Of a DNA stretch of 64,000 nucleotides, positions 34,901 to 42,279 are shown piece after piece. Under the pieces are notes generated by a model. It was not told the origin of the DNA. It searched no databases and saw nothing but the letters and a program-made list of their open reading frames with translations. Source of the stretch: Opacimonas sp014872805. Its GTDB lineage: Bacteria; Pseudomonadota; Gammaproteobacteria; Enterobacterales; Alteromonadaceae. The DNA lies in NCBI GenBank assembly GCA_014872805.1, contig WKFN01000002.1, positions 101,565-165,564 of the forward strand, given 5' to 3'. The position numbers and the translations under genes were made by a program. The first letter of the stretch is position 1, and each line of letters starts with the position of its first letter.

Positions 34901-35126
34901 TATCAACTCGCCTGCAAAACAAGCCATTTATGATAACTTTGGGCAAGATGAAGTATTGGCTTTGACGATTGATGATGCCGTGCGCAATACCAAAAAGGCA
35001 GATTGGTTTGGTGACAGGTTCAAAGAGCGAGAGATTGCCAATGCCATTCGTGAACAAACAAAAGATTATCAGGTCGATATTGTTGATGCTATGGAGCTGA
35101 TAAAAGCCCAAAAGGAATACCACTAA
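31971..35126 (+). CDS. hsdR: Type I restriction endonuclease/translocase subunit
   Basis: The 1051-residue protein has an N-terminal PD-(D/E)xK nuclease domain (RPDIVLYVNGIALGVIELKR), a Walker A QGSGKSLTMVWLA near 285-297 and a DECH box (VFVDECHRTQ, about 409-418). The later helicase motif includes LLTGFDAPSATYLYIDK and QAICRVNRLDGEDKEYGYIVDY. It translocates unmethylated DNA and cuts it at a distance. It follows hsdS by 11 bases in the same operon. Confidence 0.94.
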   Translation: MSNVGQKERNTQNRVVKFFTEQLGYDYLGNWEYREGNSNIEKDLLTQWLLKRGVSNALITRALHQLDKAAALGEGKKLFDANKDVYRLLRYGVKEKEGAGELNQTVWLIDWKNPEANYFGIAEEVSVKGELKKRPDIVLYVNGIALGVIELKRSSVSVSEGIRQNLDNQKKNFIRNFFTTMQLVMAGNDTQGIRYGTIETSEKYYLEWKEYAGKENPNPLPASHVQPSNLLDTHIAQMCDKARFLQIIHDFMVFDAGVKKTCRHNQFFGIQAAQTHVQKRQDGIIWHTQGSGKSLTMVWLAKWIRENIPDSRVLIITDRTELDEQIEKVFSGVDEEIYRTKSGNDLVATLNQPNPWLFCSLVHKFGRNGDASIEDDEDEIESEAAKDYINALTRNLPSDFVAKGNLFVFVDECHRTQSGKLHEAMKAILPKAMFIGFTGTPLMKKDKKKSLEVFGPYIHTYKFNEAVSDGVVLDLRYEARDIDQHITSQKKIDQWFDAKTKGLSSIAKLQLKQRWGTMQSVLSSKSRLEQIVDDILIDMATKQALVSGRGNAMLVCASVHQACVVYDLFSKTDLAGKCAVVTSYQPAASTIKGEESGEGLTEKLFKYDTYRKMLADYFEQSEDEAAKRVEEFEKVVKKRFIEEPGQMRLLIVVDKLLTGFDAPSATYLYIDKKMADHNLFQAICRVNRLDGEDKEYGYIVDYKDLFRSLDKAIKDYTAEAFDGYDADDVAGLLKDRLTESKRDLDSVLESVRTLCEPVKAPRNTIDFIHYFCGESGDNDIQEQERTEKEALRLALYQSVAKLIRTYADLANEMTDAGYSNVEAEKIKKEVDYFEKVRDEIKLASGDLLEMKRFEPAMRHLLDMYIRADDSETLMDFEELGLIDLVLNKNGKGLESLPENLRKDEDAMAEAIENNVRKTIVDENPVNPKYFESMAALLDEIIKQRREQVISYQEYLEQIKALADKVVNPSGGTSYPASINSPAKQAIYDNFGQDEVLALTIDDAVRNTKKADWFGDRFKEREIANAIREQTKDYQVDIVDAMELIKAQKEYH

Positions 35127-35127
35127 T

Positions 35128-35853
35128 ATGGCCAGCCTTGAGCAACAAACCTTTGGCGAAGTTGATGTGGAAATTCACCGAAGAGACATCAAAAACATTC
35201 ATCTCAATGTATTACCGCCCAATGGTCGAGTACGCTTATCTGTGCCTAAAAATACCTCAGAGCAATCTATCAGACTAGCCATCGTCAACAAACTCGGTTG
35301 GATCAAACGTCAACAAGCAGACTTTCAACAACAAGCCCGTCAATCAGAGCGAGAAATGGTGAGTGGTGAAGCTCATTACCTATGGGGGCAAAAATTGCGT
35401 CTTGAAGTGACTCATACTTCTCAAAAACACAGCATTGCATTAAAAGGCAAAACCAAGCTCAAGATTCAAATTAAAGAAAGCACTTCAGTTGAAAATAGAC
35501 TCAAGTTACTCAATGGTTTTTACCGTGATGAATTACAATCACACATCGAGAAAACGTTACCCGTTTGGGAAAACCGACTAGCTGTGAAAGCGGATAAAAT
35601 ATCCATCCGAAAAATGAAGACCAAATGGGGCAGTTGCAATACAGATTCAAAACGCATTCTCATTAACCTTGAACTTGCTAAAAAACCAGTTGAGTGTGTG
35701 GAGTTTATTTTAGTGCATGAACTCGCTCACTTTATTGAAAGGCATCATAACAAACGATTCTTACATCTAATGGATACACATCTTCCCGACTGGCGAGAAA
35801 GAAGAAATTTGCTAAATAACTTACCGCTGGCTTATGAGGATTGGAGCTATTGA
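35128..35853 (+). CDS. YgjP-like (M48/SprT-type) metallopeptidase in the hsd operon
   Basis: The 241-residue protein has a zinc-protease signature HELAHFIERHH (H197, E198, H201) near the C-terminus and the preceding KTKWGSCN block of the YgjP/DUF45 family. The family often accompanies type I restriction operons, but its role is not known to me. One base separates the hsdR stop from the ATG, so it is co-translated with the restriction subunits. Confidence 0.9.
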   Translation: MASLEQQTFGEVDVEIHRRDIKNIHLNVLPPNGRVRLSVPKNTSEQSIRLAIVNKLGWIKRQQADFQQQARQSEREMVSGEAHYLWGQKLRLEVTHTSQKHSIALKGKTKLKIQIKESTSVENRLKLLNGFYRDELQSHIEKTLPVWENRLAVKADKISIRKMKTKWGSCNTDSKRILINLELAKKPVECVEFILVHELAHFIERHHNKRFLHLMDTHLPDWRERRNLLNNLPLAYEDWSY

Positions 35854-35855
35854 CT

Positions 35856-35936
35856 ATGGCCTTCTCCGAATTCGAACTCAAACAAATTGAAACCGCCGCC
35901 AAAGACTTTGAACAATGTGCGTCGCAATCACGGTAA
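35856..35936 (+). pseudogene. Truncated DUF3024 gene
   Basis: A 26-codon frame begins MAFSEFELKQIETAAKDFEQ, which matches the N-terminus of DUF3024 proteins often found after YgjP-like genes, then runs into unrelated CASQSR and TAA. The normal protein is about 110 residues or more, so most of the gene is lost at a deletion junction near 35915. Confidence 0.6.
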
Positions 35937-36095
35937 TTCATTGCCGAGTCAAGACGGACGATCTTGAGATTCGATTTATTCTCTGATTTTATCAATTGTT
36001 GCTACACCACAGCTAACACAACAGTATGATGATGACCAAAAATAATCACCCCATAAGTAAGGCTTTATCCTATCCCATAGTAAGGCCTGATTTCT
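35937..36095. other. Gap between truncated genes
   Basis: No gene is seen. The segment lies between the DUF3024 truncation and an IS3 remnant and probably marks a past insertion and deletion. Confidence 0.4.
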
Positions 36096-36266
36096 CTAGA
36101 CACTTTCTACCCGTTTAAAATATTCAAGCTCAAAGTTGTTTGGCGATACCCTAGCATTTTTTGTATGTCGGCTAGTGGGATTATAAACCATCTCAATATA
36201 ATGAAACACTGCTTGCTTAGCCTCAGCTCGATTTGGATAAATTCGACGACGTATTTTTTCTTTCTT
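36096..36266 (-). pseudogene. IS3-family transposase C-terminal fragment
   Basis: The minus-strand frame reads IRRRIYPNRAEAKQAVFHYI, then EMVYNPTSRHTKNARVSPNN and FELEYFKRV before TAG. This is the end of an IS3-type orfB integrase core (the YI-x-x-YN-x-x-R-x-H block). Only about 56 residues remain and the upstream frame is closed by a stop. No terminal inverted repeats were found. Confidence 0.75.
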
Positions 36267-36296
36267 TTAATTGCTAAAAAAACTCTCTCTTACACC

Positions 36297-36950
36297 TTAG
36301 TCATACTTAAAGAATATAAATTTACTTTTGTTGTAAAATTCATAATCATTTTTATCTATTTCTTCAAACTTTTTGTTCTGTATTAATCGTATCAAGTCAT
36401 GCTGACTTAGAGAGTTTTTACATTTTGGATCAGGGAAGCATTCATAAATATTGTGATTATTTCTACTAAGATCTAAGTCAAAGCACTCCCTTTCGACTTC
36501 AAATGAAATATAACCATAACCATTTGAGTTTGGATATGTTTTTATCAACATACTACCTTTTCTATTATACCAGAACTCAAGATTTCCCAAATACTTCTGA
36601 CCTGCAGAATGCTTATATGACAACTGGCTTTCAAAAACGTCCGAAATGAAGTATATCCACCAACCATCAAGAAACCTTTCTAGTTTCATTTCGAAAACCA
36701 CTTTAGAAAAAGAGTCAAAATCGAAAGATTGCTTATCCAAAAATTCTTTTAATTGTTTGAGACCAGGGATAAATATATATCCTTCAACATCATAAACTTG
36801 AATATAGTTATCACGCATTTCAAAACTAAAATCATCAGAAATTGTAAATTCGTTGCTTTTTTCTCTAATTAAATAACTAACAATGTAATTTTTGATTACA
36901 TCCTCATGATTTTCAAAGCAATAAAACTCTGTGTCTTCAATATTTAACAT
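36297..36950 (-). CDS. Hypothetical protein, AT-rich orphan
   Basis: With the ATG at 36950 (GGAG 6 bases upstream) the product has 217 residues. It is acidic, rich in F, Y, D and E, with no signal peptide or membrane segment, and no family is recognised. Codon use is clearly more AT-rich than the neighbouring operons, suggesting recent acquisition. It could be an immunity-type or defence protein, but nothing in the sequence shows this. Confidence 0.55.
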   Translation of the reverse strand: MLNIEDTEFYCFENHEDVIKNYIVSYLIREKSNEFTISDDFSFEMRDNYIQVYDVEGYIFIPGLKQLKEFLDKQSFDFDSFSKVVFEMKLERFLDGWWIYFISDVFESQLSYKHSAGQKYLGNLEFWYNRKGSMLIKTYPNSNGYGYISFEVERECFDLDLSRNNHNIYECFPDPKCKNSLSQHDLIRLIQNKKFEEIDKNDYEFYNKSKFIFFKYD

Positions 36951-37059
36951 TTCGACTCCATATATTTTAAGAACCATCGAACAATTAAGTGGCTATTTGA
37001 ATCGCCAACATTAATCCAAACATATTAAAAAATATCAACATTGCTATTAACTGCTATGA

Positions 37060-37665
37060 CTACCCCACCATTCCTGTGTCCCAAAAGGCATCCTCAGAAA
37101 CTCTTTCATCCAGAACAATACTCTTACCATCCCATTGACCAATGGCATTACCAAAACGTGTTCGTAATGCCCAAAAACTACCTGCACCAATATCTTCAAT
37201 AATGTCATCTATATACACTTTTTGACCTTGCATAACTCCAATTGGCAATACATATGCACCCCATGGGTATTCAGATGGATGACGTCCTTGATAGTATTCA
37301 TGTTGTGCTAGCAGTTTATCAGTTTTAAAGTATTCATCTAAAGACTTGAAGAGATTAAAACGTCGGTCTCGAATATCAATCCATTCACCCGTTTTTTTAT
37401 GTTTACCAACAATAACGGATTCTACACGTCCTGTATCTTTATTCTGAAAGACCAAATGATACGTCATTAATGATTGGCATAGCTTTCTTTGTACAATACA
37501 AAATTCGTGACCTGCTTCGATATACTGATTAAGAGTCTTAGCATCCCTCACAGTGATTACATTTGGTAGTTCATCTTGGTAACGCTTATAGTGATCAAAC
37601 GCAACGTGATTAATACTGAAGTTCATATTTTCTCTACTTTTAATAACGTCGTTCCTTTTTTGCAT
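37060..37665 (-). CDS. Hypothetical protein, second gene of an overlapping pair
   Basis: The 201-residue protein starts at an ATG that overlaps the stop of the gene before it (TAATG), so translational coupling favours 37665 over an internal ATG at 37626. It is a mixed alpha/beta soluble protein with segments FCIVQRKLCQSLMTYHLVFQ and DIIEDIGAGSFWALRTRFGN. No family is recognised. Confidence 0.6.
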   Translation of the reverse strand: MQKRNDVIKSRENMNFSINHVAFDHYKRYQDELPNVITVRDAKTLNQYIEAGHEFCIVQRKLCQSLMTYHLVFQNKDTGRVESVIVGKHKKTGEWIDIRDRRFNLFKSLDEYFKTDKLLAQHEYYQGRHPSEYPWGAYVLPIGVMQGQKVYIDDIIEDIGAGSFWALRTRFGNAIGQWDGKSIVLDERVSEDAFWDTGMVG

Positions 37666-37946
37666 TACTTATCATATTCATCAGTCAATATAACCCTAAA
37701 TACTGGGTTTAAAGGATTGATATAGACACATGTATCATTTGAACTTGTAAGAATTGTTTCAATTTCATGCTCAGCAAGCATATCAGTATTGAGCACGGCT
37801 TTATCACAACTATCACAGTGGTATTGTCTGTATTCACTATCGCTCATTTCTAACTCAGAGTGTTTAATTCGCTTTGGGCACGAAATCGTTTTTAAATATG
37901 AGCCACTGCTTGAGTAGAGCTTATTTTTCTTCACCGTAATAGTCAT
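37665..37946 (-). CDS. Small Cys-containing hypothetical protein, first gene of the pair
   Basis: I take the ATG at 37946 (93 residues), since AGAGAG lies just upstream; the frame extends to 37997. The protein has CPKRIKHSELEMS and YHCDSCDKAVLNT, giving a possible zinc site (C-x-x-C plus one more Cys). No family is recognised. Overlap with the following gene suggests the two act together. Confidence 0.6.
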   Translation of the reverse strand: MTITVKKNKLYSSSGSYLKTISCPKRIKHSELEMSDSEYRQYHCDSCDKAVLNTDMLAEHEIETILTSSNDTCVYINPLNPVFRVILTDEYDK

Positions 37947-38126
37947 TACTCTCTCTAATATTATATATTTTAATACATTAAATCTAAATCCATACAAAAC
38001 ATTACTCTATGCAAAATAAAGGCTGAAAACTAGATATATTTTCAGCAACAAGATATTAACTTATAGAAAGTATTTTTCTTCCATGTTAGTTTGTTATATT
38101 GAACTTAAGGGTTTTATAGGTCGGAA

Positions 38127-38888
38127 ATGCTTGGCGTCATTGTTGGAGATATGATTGGAAGTAAATACGAGTTCAGCAAAATCAAACGCTATGATTTTGA
38201 GCCGTTGTTTCATCCAAAGTCTAAGTATACTGACGATACGATTTGCACTACTGCGGTGATGAAGTCGATTCTCGACAATAGCTGTTCAATTAAGACCATG
38301 CACTCCCACTGCCGAAAATACTTTTCCACAGGCGGTTGGGGTCAGCGATTTATTCAATGGATGGCAAGTAAAGACCCACAACCTTATGAAAGTTGGGGAA
38401 ATAGCAGTGCGATGCGCATTGCACCTGTTGGTTGGGTTGCTAATACATCAGAAGAAGTCATTGAGTTATCAGACAAATATACGCTGATTACGCATAACCA
38501 TCCTGAAGCCATTGATGCAGCAAGAGCCACTGCGCTGTCGGTGTTATACGCCAGGCAATGTAAATCCCCTGACGAAATACGACAATTACTCAGTGGGTAT
38601 TATGTACTGGATTATTGTATTAACGACATTCGCGAAGACTATCAACGCACTGAGCGTGCAAGAGATTCAGTGCCACAAGCCATTACTGCGGCATTAGAGG
38701 CGACATCTTTTGAGGATGCCATTCGATTGGCGGTCTCACTTGGAGGTGATACGGATACGCAAGCGGCGATTGCGGGTGGTATTGCAGAGGCTAGATTTGG
38801 TGTACCGGAAGAGATTCAGAACCAAGCATTGTCGTATTTGGACAATGATTTAAAAACGATTGTTTCAGACTTCTACAAGCTGCTATAA
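38127..38888 (+). CDS. ADP-ribosylglycohydrolase (DraG/ARH family)
   Basis: The 253-residue protein has the metal-binding motifs of the family: an N-terminal GVIVGDMIGS, KYTDDT (T35, D36, D37, T38) and the C-terminal SLGGDTDTQAAIAGGIAEA (about 204-222). These enzymes remove ADP-ribose from proteins, nucleic acids or small molecules with two Mg2+ or Mn2+ ions. It heads a four-gene plus-strand operon with a macrodomain protein, so it likely acts on ADP-ribosylated targets. Confidence 0.92.
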   Translation: MLGVIVGDMIGSKYEFSKIKRYDFEPLFHPKSKYTDDTICTTAVMKSILDNSCSIKTMHSHCRKYFSTGGWGQRFIQWMASKDPQPYESWGNSSAMRIAPVGWVANTSEEVIELSDKYTLITHNHPEAIDAARATALSVLYARQCKSPDEIRQLLSGYYVLDYCINDIREDYQRTERARDSVPQAITAALEATSFEDAIRLAVSLGGDTDTQAAIAGGIAEARFGVPEEIQNQALSYLDNDLKTIVSDFYKLL

Positions 38889-38898
38889 GGACGTTTTC

Positions 38899-40110
38899 AT
38901 GATTTTACACATCCCCCACCATTCCACTTACATTCCAGATGAGTATCGTGATTTGTTTGTGATTTCAGACGAAGCGCTGGCAGAAGAAATTCAACTGATG
39001 ACCGACCATGATACAGACAAGATGTTTGGGCTTGACCATCCCAATATCACACGGGTAACAGCGGAAGTATCGAGACTACTTGTAGATATGGAACGCTTTC
39101 GTGATGACAAAGATGAAAGCATGGCAAAAAAAGGCATGGGAGCTGTGTATACCCTCCGACAAAATGGTTCGCCATTAAAAGTATTTTCGCCAGAGCAAAG
39201 AGAGGCACTGCTACAACGCTACTATGACCCCCATCACAAAGCATTAGAAGAAGCGGTCCAAAAAGAACTGGATGAACATGGGGAATGTTTGATTATTGAC
39301 TGTCATAGCTTTCCAAATAAAGCACTGCCTTATGAAGACCGAGGGAAATTTTATCAAGAGGTCGATTTTTGTATCGGTATAGATGATTTTCATGCGCCCG
39401 AAAAATTGGTGTTAGATATATGTAGATTCTTAGGGGATGATTATACTGTTGCAATCAACTCCCCGTTTGCTGGCTCAATTGTGCCTAGTAAGTTTTATCA
39501 AAAGGATAATCGTGTAAAATCATTAATGATTGAAGTAAACCGAGACCTTGATCAAGAAGATGTTATTCAAATCATGGATAGCCTATTACCTTACTTATCA
39601 GGGGACAAAAACTCTTTAACAGAAAATAATTTCTATGGTGATAGTTTGCTTGAGATCACTAAACTCGATGACTGGAGTTTCTATGAAGGTGAGTATTACT
39701 TAAGTGAAAGAGACTATATCTTCCCTGATGATAAGTCTTTACATGATGAAGGCTGGCATAAAAGCATGGAAGTGCACTTTTCTTCTCCCTCATGCAAGTC
39801 TGAAATTAGATTGTGGATGCAAATATTATATTATTTCACCAAGGACAACAAACTGCATTCTGTTGATGTCGATATGGTAGGACGATTGAAGTCATTTCCT
39901 CATTCTGAAGATACCGTTGTCGACGGACAAATATACTGTCTAGATTCTAATGAAATAATTATTATGGAAGGTGAAGGAAGTTTGTATTCTGTCGAAGGGG
40001 GTGACCTAGAAGAGAAATTAATAAGTTTAGTTCGTCAAAGCTACCGTGAAGAACTTAACGACAAAGAATGGGTAACTCATCTAGAAGAGCTATTTGAGGG
40101 CAAGCATTGA
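38899..40110 (+). CDS. N-formylglutamate amidohydrolase-like protein with extra C-terminal domain
   Basis: The 403-residue protein starts at 38899, where AAGGA precedes the ATG. The longer frame from 38860 overlaps the previous gene. Residues about 1-235 match the FGase family: LHIPHHSTYIPD, LTDHDTD-like MTDHDTDKMF, a DCHSFPNKAL zinc-site region and IEVNRDL. Residues about 240-403 form an acidic domain I do not recognise. FGases cleave N-formylglutamate in histidine breakdown, but no hut genes are here, so the substrate is probably different. Confidence 0.8.
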   Translation: MILHIPHHSTYIPDEYRDLFVISDEALAEEIQLMTDHDTDKMFGLDHPNITRVTAEVSRLLVDMERFRDDKDESMAKKGMGAVYTLRQNGSPLKVFSPEQREALLQRYYDPHHKALEEAVQKELDEHGECLIIDCHSFPNKALPYEDRGKFYQEVDFCIGIDDFHAPEKLVLDICRFLGDDYTVAINSPFAGSIVPSKFYQKDNRVKSLMIEVNRDLDQEDVIQIMDSLLPYLSGDKNSLTENNFYGDSLLEITKLDDWSFYEGEYYLSERDYIFPDDKSLHDEGWHKSMEVHFSSPSCKSEIRLWMQILYYFTKDNKLHSVDVDMVGRLKSFPHSEDTVVDGQIYCLDSNEIIIMEGEGSLYSVEGGDLEEKLISLVRQSYREELNDKEWVTHLEELFEGKH

Positions 40111-41060
40111 TTAACGTCGTCCACCAAAACTTATTTACCTTAGATGTCGATGCCATTGTCAATTCAGCTAATGTGTCATTACTAGCTGGCTCTGGCATTT
40201 GCGGTGTGATTCACAAGAACGCTGGCAAAGCATTAGAGGATTATTGCAAAACCATTGGCAAGCAAGAATATGGTAGCGCGGTGATCACGCCCAGCTTTAA
40301 TCTATCACCAATCTGTGATTACATTATACACGCCTGTGGACCAAGATACTTAGACGGTAAACGTGGAGAAGCTGAACAACTTGCGCTGACTCATACATCC
40401 ATTATTAACGTTGCGATTGAGAACAACCTTAAATCGATTGTCATTCCACCCATCTCAACAGGTGTGTATCGCTTTCCAGTTGAGCAAGCTGCGTCTATAG
40501 CCATAAACTCAGTAGCACAAGCCCTCACAGCATCAAATTCAGACATGGATGTGTACTTTGCGATGAAAGACGCAGACAAGTTTCATGTGTACCATGAAGT
40601 ACTGTTAAAATATCAGTTCCTCGAACGCTACCAAAACAGATTACCCAGTGAATTATCAACGCCCTACTTCGAGACTCTGTTTATTTGCGAACAGCATCCA
40701 AACAGCCCTTTGCAATTTGGTCGTTTTTCACAAGCATGGCATGAGGTACTTGAGACGCAAGATATACATAGCCTATGTGTGATCACCGCGTATAATTCTT
40801 TTAGCCAGCAAGATAACCAAGATGACAATGAAACTCGTCAACAGCGACTGCATGAAATGCTAGTGAATGATGGGTTTACTGTGCTTGAGGGGGTTGGCAC
40901 ATCACAAGATAGACAATGGCAAGAGCCAAGTTACTTTGTGAGGAATATGGATAAGTCTCAGTTAACACAATACCTCGTTGAATTTGAGCAAACAGGGGGT
41001 GTATGGATGGATAAACAAGCCATTCCAGAATTAATATTGCATCCTTCGCTGATATCCTAA
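40107..41060 (+). CDS. Macrodomain-DUF3293 fusion protein
   Basis: The 317-residue protein starts with a macrodomain (about 1-155) with the ADP-ribose site signatures VDAIVNSANVSLLAGSGICG and PPISTGVYRFPVEQAA. The second half (about 185-310) resembles DUF3293 (LCVITAYNSFS, NETRQQRLHEMLVNDGFTVL, WQEPSYFV). Macrodomains bind or hydrolyse ADP-ribose or its acetylated or protein-linked forms. It overlaps the preceding gene by 4 bases (TTGA-type junction), so the start is TTG/ATT-like at 40107 and may be read by coupling. Confidence 0.85.
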   Translation: MINVVHQNLFTLDVDAIVNSANVSLLAGSGICGVIHKNAGKALEDYCKTIGKQEYGSAVITPSFNLSPICDYIIHACGPRYLDGKRGEAEQLALTHTSIINVAIENNLKSIVIPPISTGVYRFPVEQAASIAINSVAQALTASNSDMDVYFAMKDADKFHVYHEVLLKYQFLERYQNRLPSELSTPYFETLFICEQHPNSPLQFGRFSQAWHEVLETQDIHSLCVITAYNSFSQQDNQDDNETRQQRLHEMLVNDGFTVLEGVGTSQDRQWQEPSYFVRNMDKSQLTQYLVEFEQTGGVWMDKQAIPELILHPSLIS

Positions 41061-41074
41061 AATGGAAAAATAAG

Positions 41075-41491
41075 ATGATTAATGTCGAGTATTTCGCAAG
41101 TGACGTGCAAGTTCTTATTCGTGAGTGGTTAGCCTCGGCGTCCTTTGACGATGAAAGCAACATCAAATCGAAAGGCAACGCCTTATTCAAGCGATTATTT
41201 GATGAATATCCAGCTTACATGCACGATAATTATCTGTCGTCTGAATTACTCATAGATATTAACACCTCGTCTTGTTTTGACCGCGAGGCGTTTATCAAAA
41301 AGCATCCAGAGATGAGAAGCAAAGACATTTATCCAAAGAAAAAAGTCAGTAAATTTGTAGTCAAAAACTCACATCAAGCAGTGCTTCAAGAAGACTTACC
41401 TCTTTGGGTGACTTATGAACTATATGATGATGACGTGTCGCACTTACTGGCGGTCATGTTCGAAAATCAGATCCGCCCTTTCAGGGCATAA
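41075..41491 (+). CDS. Hypothetical protein at the end of the ADP-ribose operon
   Basis: The 138-residue protein is soluble, and no family is recognised. Segments include VQVLIREWLASASFDDESNI and FIKKHPEMRSKDIYPKKK. It lies 14 bases after the macrodomain gene in the same direction. The C-terminus (MFENQIRPFRA) may be shifted, because an in-phase-like coding stretch (SYLGEFDSPKQLAKWLASEG) continues nearby in another frame. Confidence 0.55.
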   Translation: MINVEYFASDVQVLIREWLASASFDDESNIKSKGNALFKRLFDEYPAYMHDNYLSSELLIDINTSSCFDREAFIKKHPEMRSKDIYPKKKVSKFVVKNSHQAVLQEDLPLWVTYELYDDDVSHLLAVMFENQIRPFRA

Positions 41492-42024
41492 CCTTTTCTT
41501 CATATCTTGGTGAATTCGATAGCCCTAAGCAACTCGCTAAATGGCTGGCATCTGAAGGTAAATACATCATTCATTTTTAATGGACGAGTCGGCAAGGACG
41601 CTTTTTTTAAGAATCAACATGACATTACCCACTTCACGCTCTAGCTTAAAGCTTTTGCTATCCAATCAAACCTTTAACCATTTACCGCCAGACTATCAAA
41701 AAGCGCACCGAAATAGCCATTTTGGAAATACGCGCTAGGGCTAACAACCAAGTTTAGTAAAACTTATAGCAGATGATATATGACTTATTAAAAGCAATTT
41801 GGGGGTTATGGGGGTGTATTTTAGTTCTATAAGTGTCTTGTTTGATTATGTTTAATTGTTTAAGGATTTAAAAATGCAAAAATTAAAGTGATAGAGGCTT
41901 CCAATACATCAATTACCTGTAAAGTATTATCAAACGCTTAACGATTAACTTTAAGGGTACAGGTAGGGGTACAAACCAACATTTAGAATTAAAAATCATT
42001 GAAAATCAGCAGCGTATCAAGCAA
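41492..42024. other. Right end of the island, no intact gene
   Basis: A short stretch encoding SYLGEFDSPKQLAKWLASEG then a stop lies just after the last operon gene, out of frame with it. This may be a frameshifted C-terminus or a remnant. A 39-codon frame at 41619-41738 is not convincing. The remainder is AT-rich and holds the candidate arm sites. Confidence 0.45.
41955..41974. promoter_or_regulatory. Candidate integrase arm-type sites, right end
   Basis: GGGTACAG (41955-41962) and GGGTACAA (41967-41974) are direct repeats 12 bp apart, matching the pair at 7184-7203 in sequence and spacing. They lie about 50 bp inside attR. Confidence 0.5.
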
Positions 42025-42047
42025 TTCAAATCCCGCCAACTCCACCA
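42025..42047 (+). repeat. attR, 23-bp direct repeat copy 2
   Basis: An exact copy of the last 23 bases of ssrA (7049-7071), without the rest of the gene. It marks the right island boundary. Confidence 0.93.
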
Positions 42048-42058
42048 TCTTGTAAATT

Positions 42059-42093
42059 GCCCTAATGTGGCCTCACCAGTCATTAGGGCTTTT
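42059..42093 (+). terminator. Displaced native ssrA terminator
   Basis: GCCCTAATG (42059-42067) and CATTAGGGC (42081-42089) form a perfect 9-bp stem followed by TTTT. It lies 11 bases after attR, where the ssrA terminator would stand before the island inserted. Confidence 0.75.
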
Positions 42094-42279
42094 ATTAACC
42101 AGCAACTTTACTATCAGGAATTAAGGGCTTATGCGGGAAGTTACATACTAACTCACCATCAAATAGCTTCAAACGTACTCTTTCTAAAGCAACTGACCTC
42201 TGTGCTGGTCAACCCCAACCGGACACTCTTTCAAGTTGCAAGTGGTTTACACCTATTCACGCCGAGACTTTCCTGTAGC

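Larger units (their letters stand above)
7049..42047. mobile_element. 35-kb integrative genomic island (defence island) in ssrA
   Basis: The element is bounded by exact 23-bp direct repeats, one being the 3' end of ssrA (7049-7071) and the other at 42025-42047. It opens with a P4-type tyrosine integrase next to the left end and carries AlpA-like, primase-like and DUF3987 genes typical of such elements. The cargo is defence: XRE/ImmA with DUF763 and radical SAM, a retron, type I Zorya, type I restriction-modification and an ADP-ribose operon. No capsid, tail or conjugation genes are seen, so it would need a helper to move between cells. Confidence 0.92.

Noticed and set aside
41619..41738. 39-codon frame MTLPTSRSSLKLLL near the right island end
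   Set aside because: No ribosome binding site and no recognisable family; short enough to be chance.
7049..42047. Prophage or conjugative element
   Set aside because: No capsid, portal, tail, relaxase or type IV secretion genes are seen.
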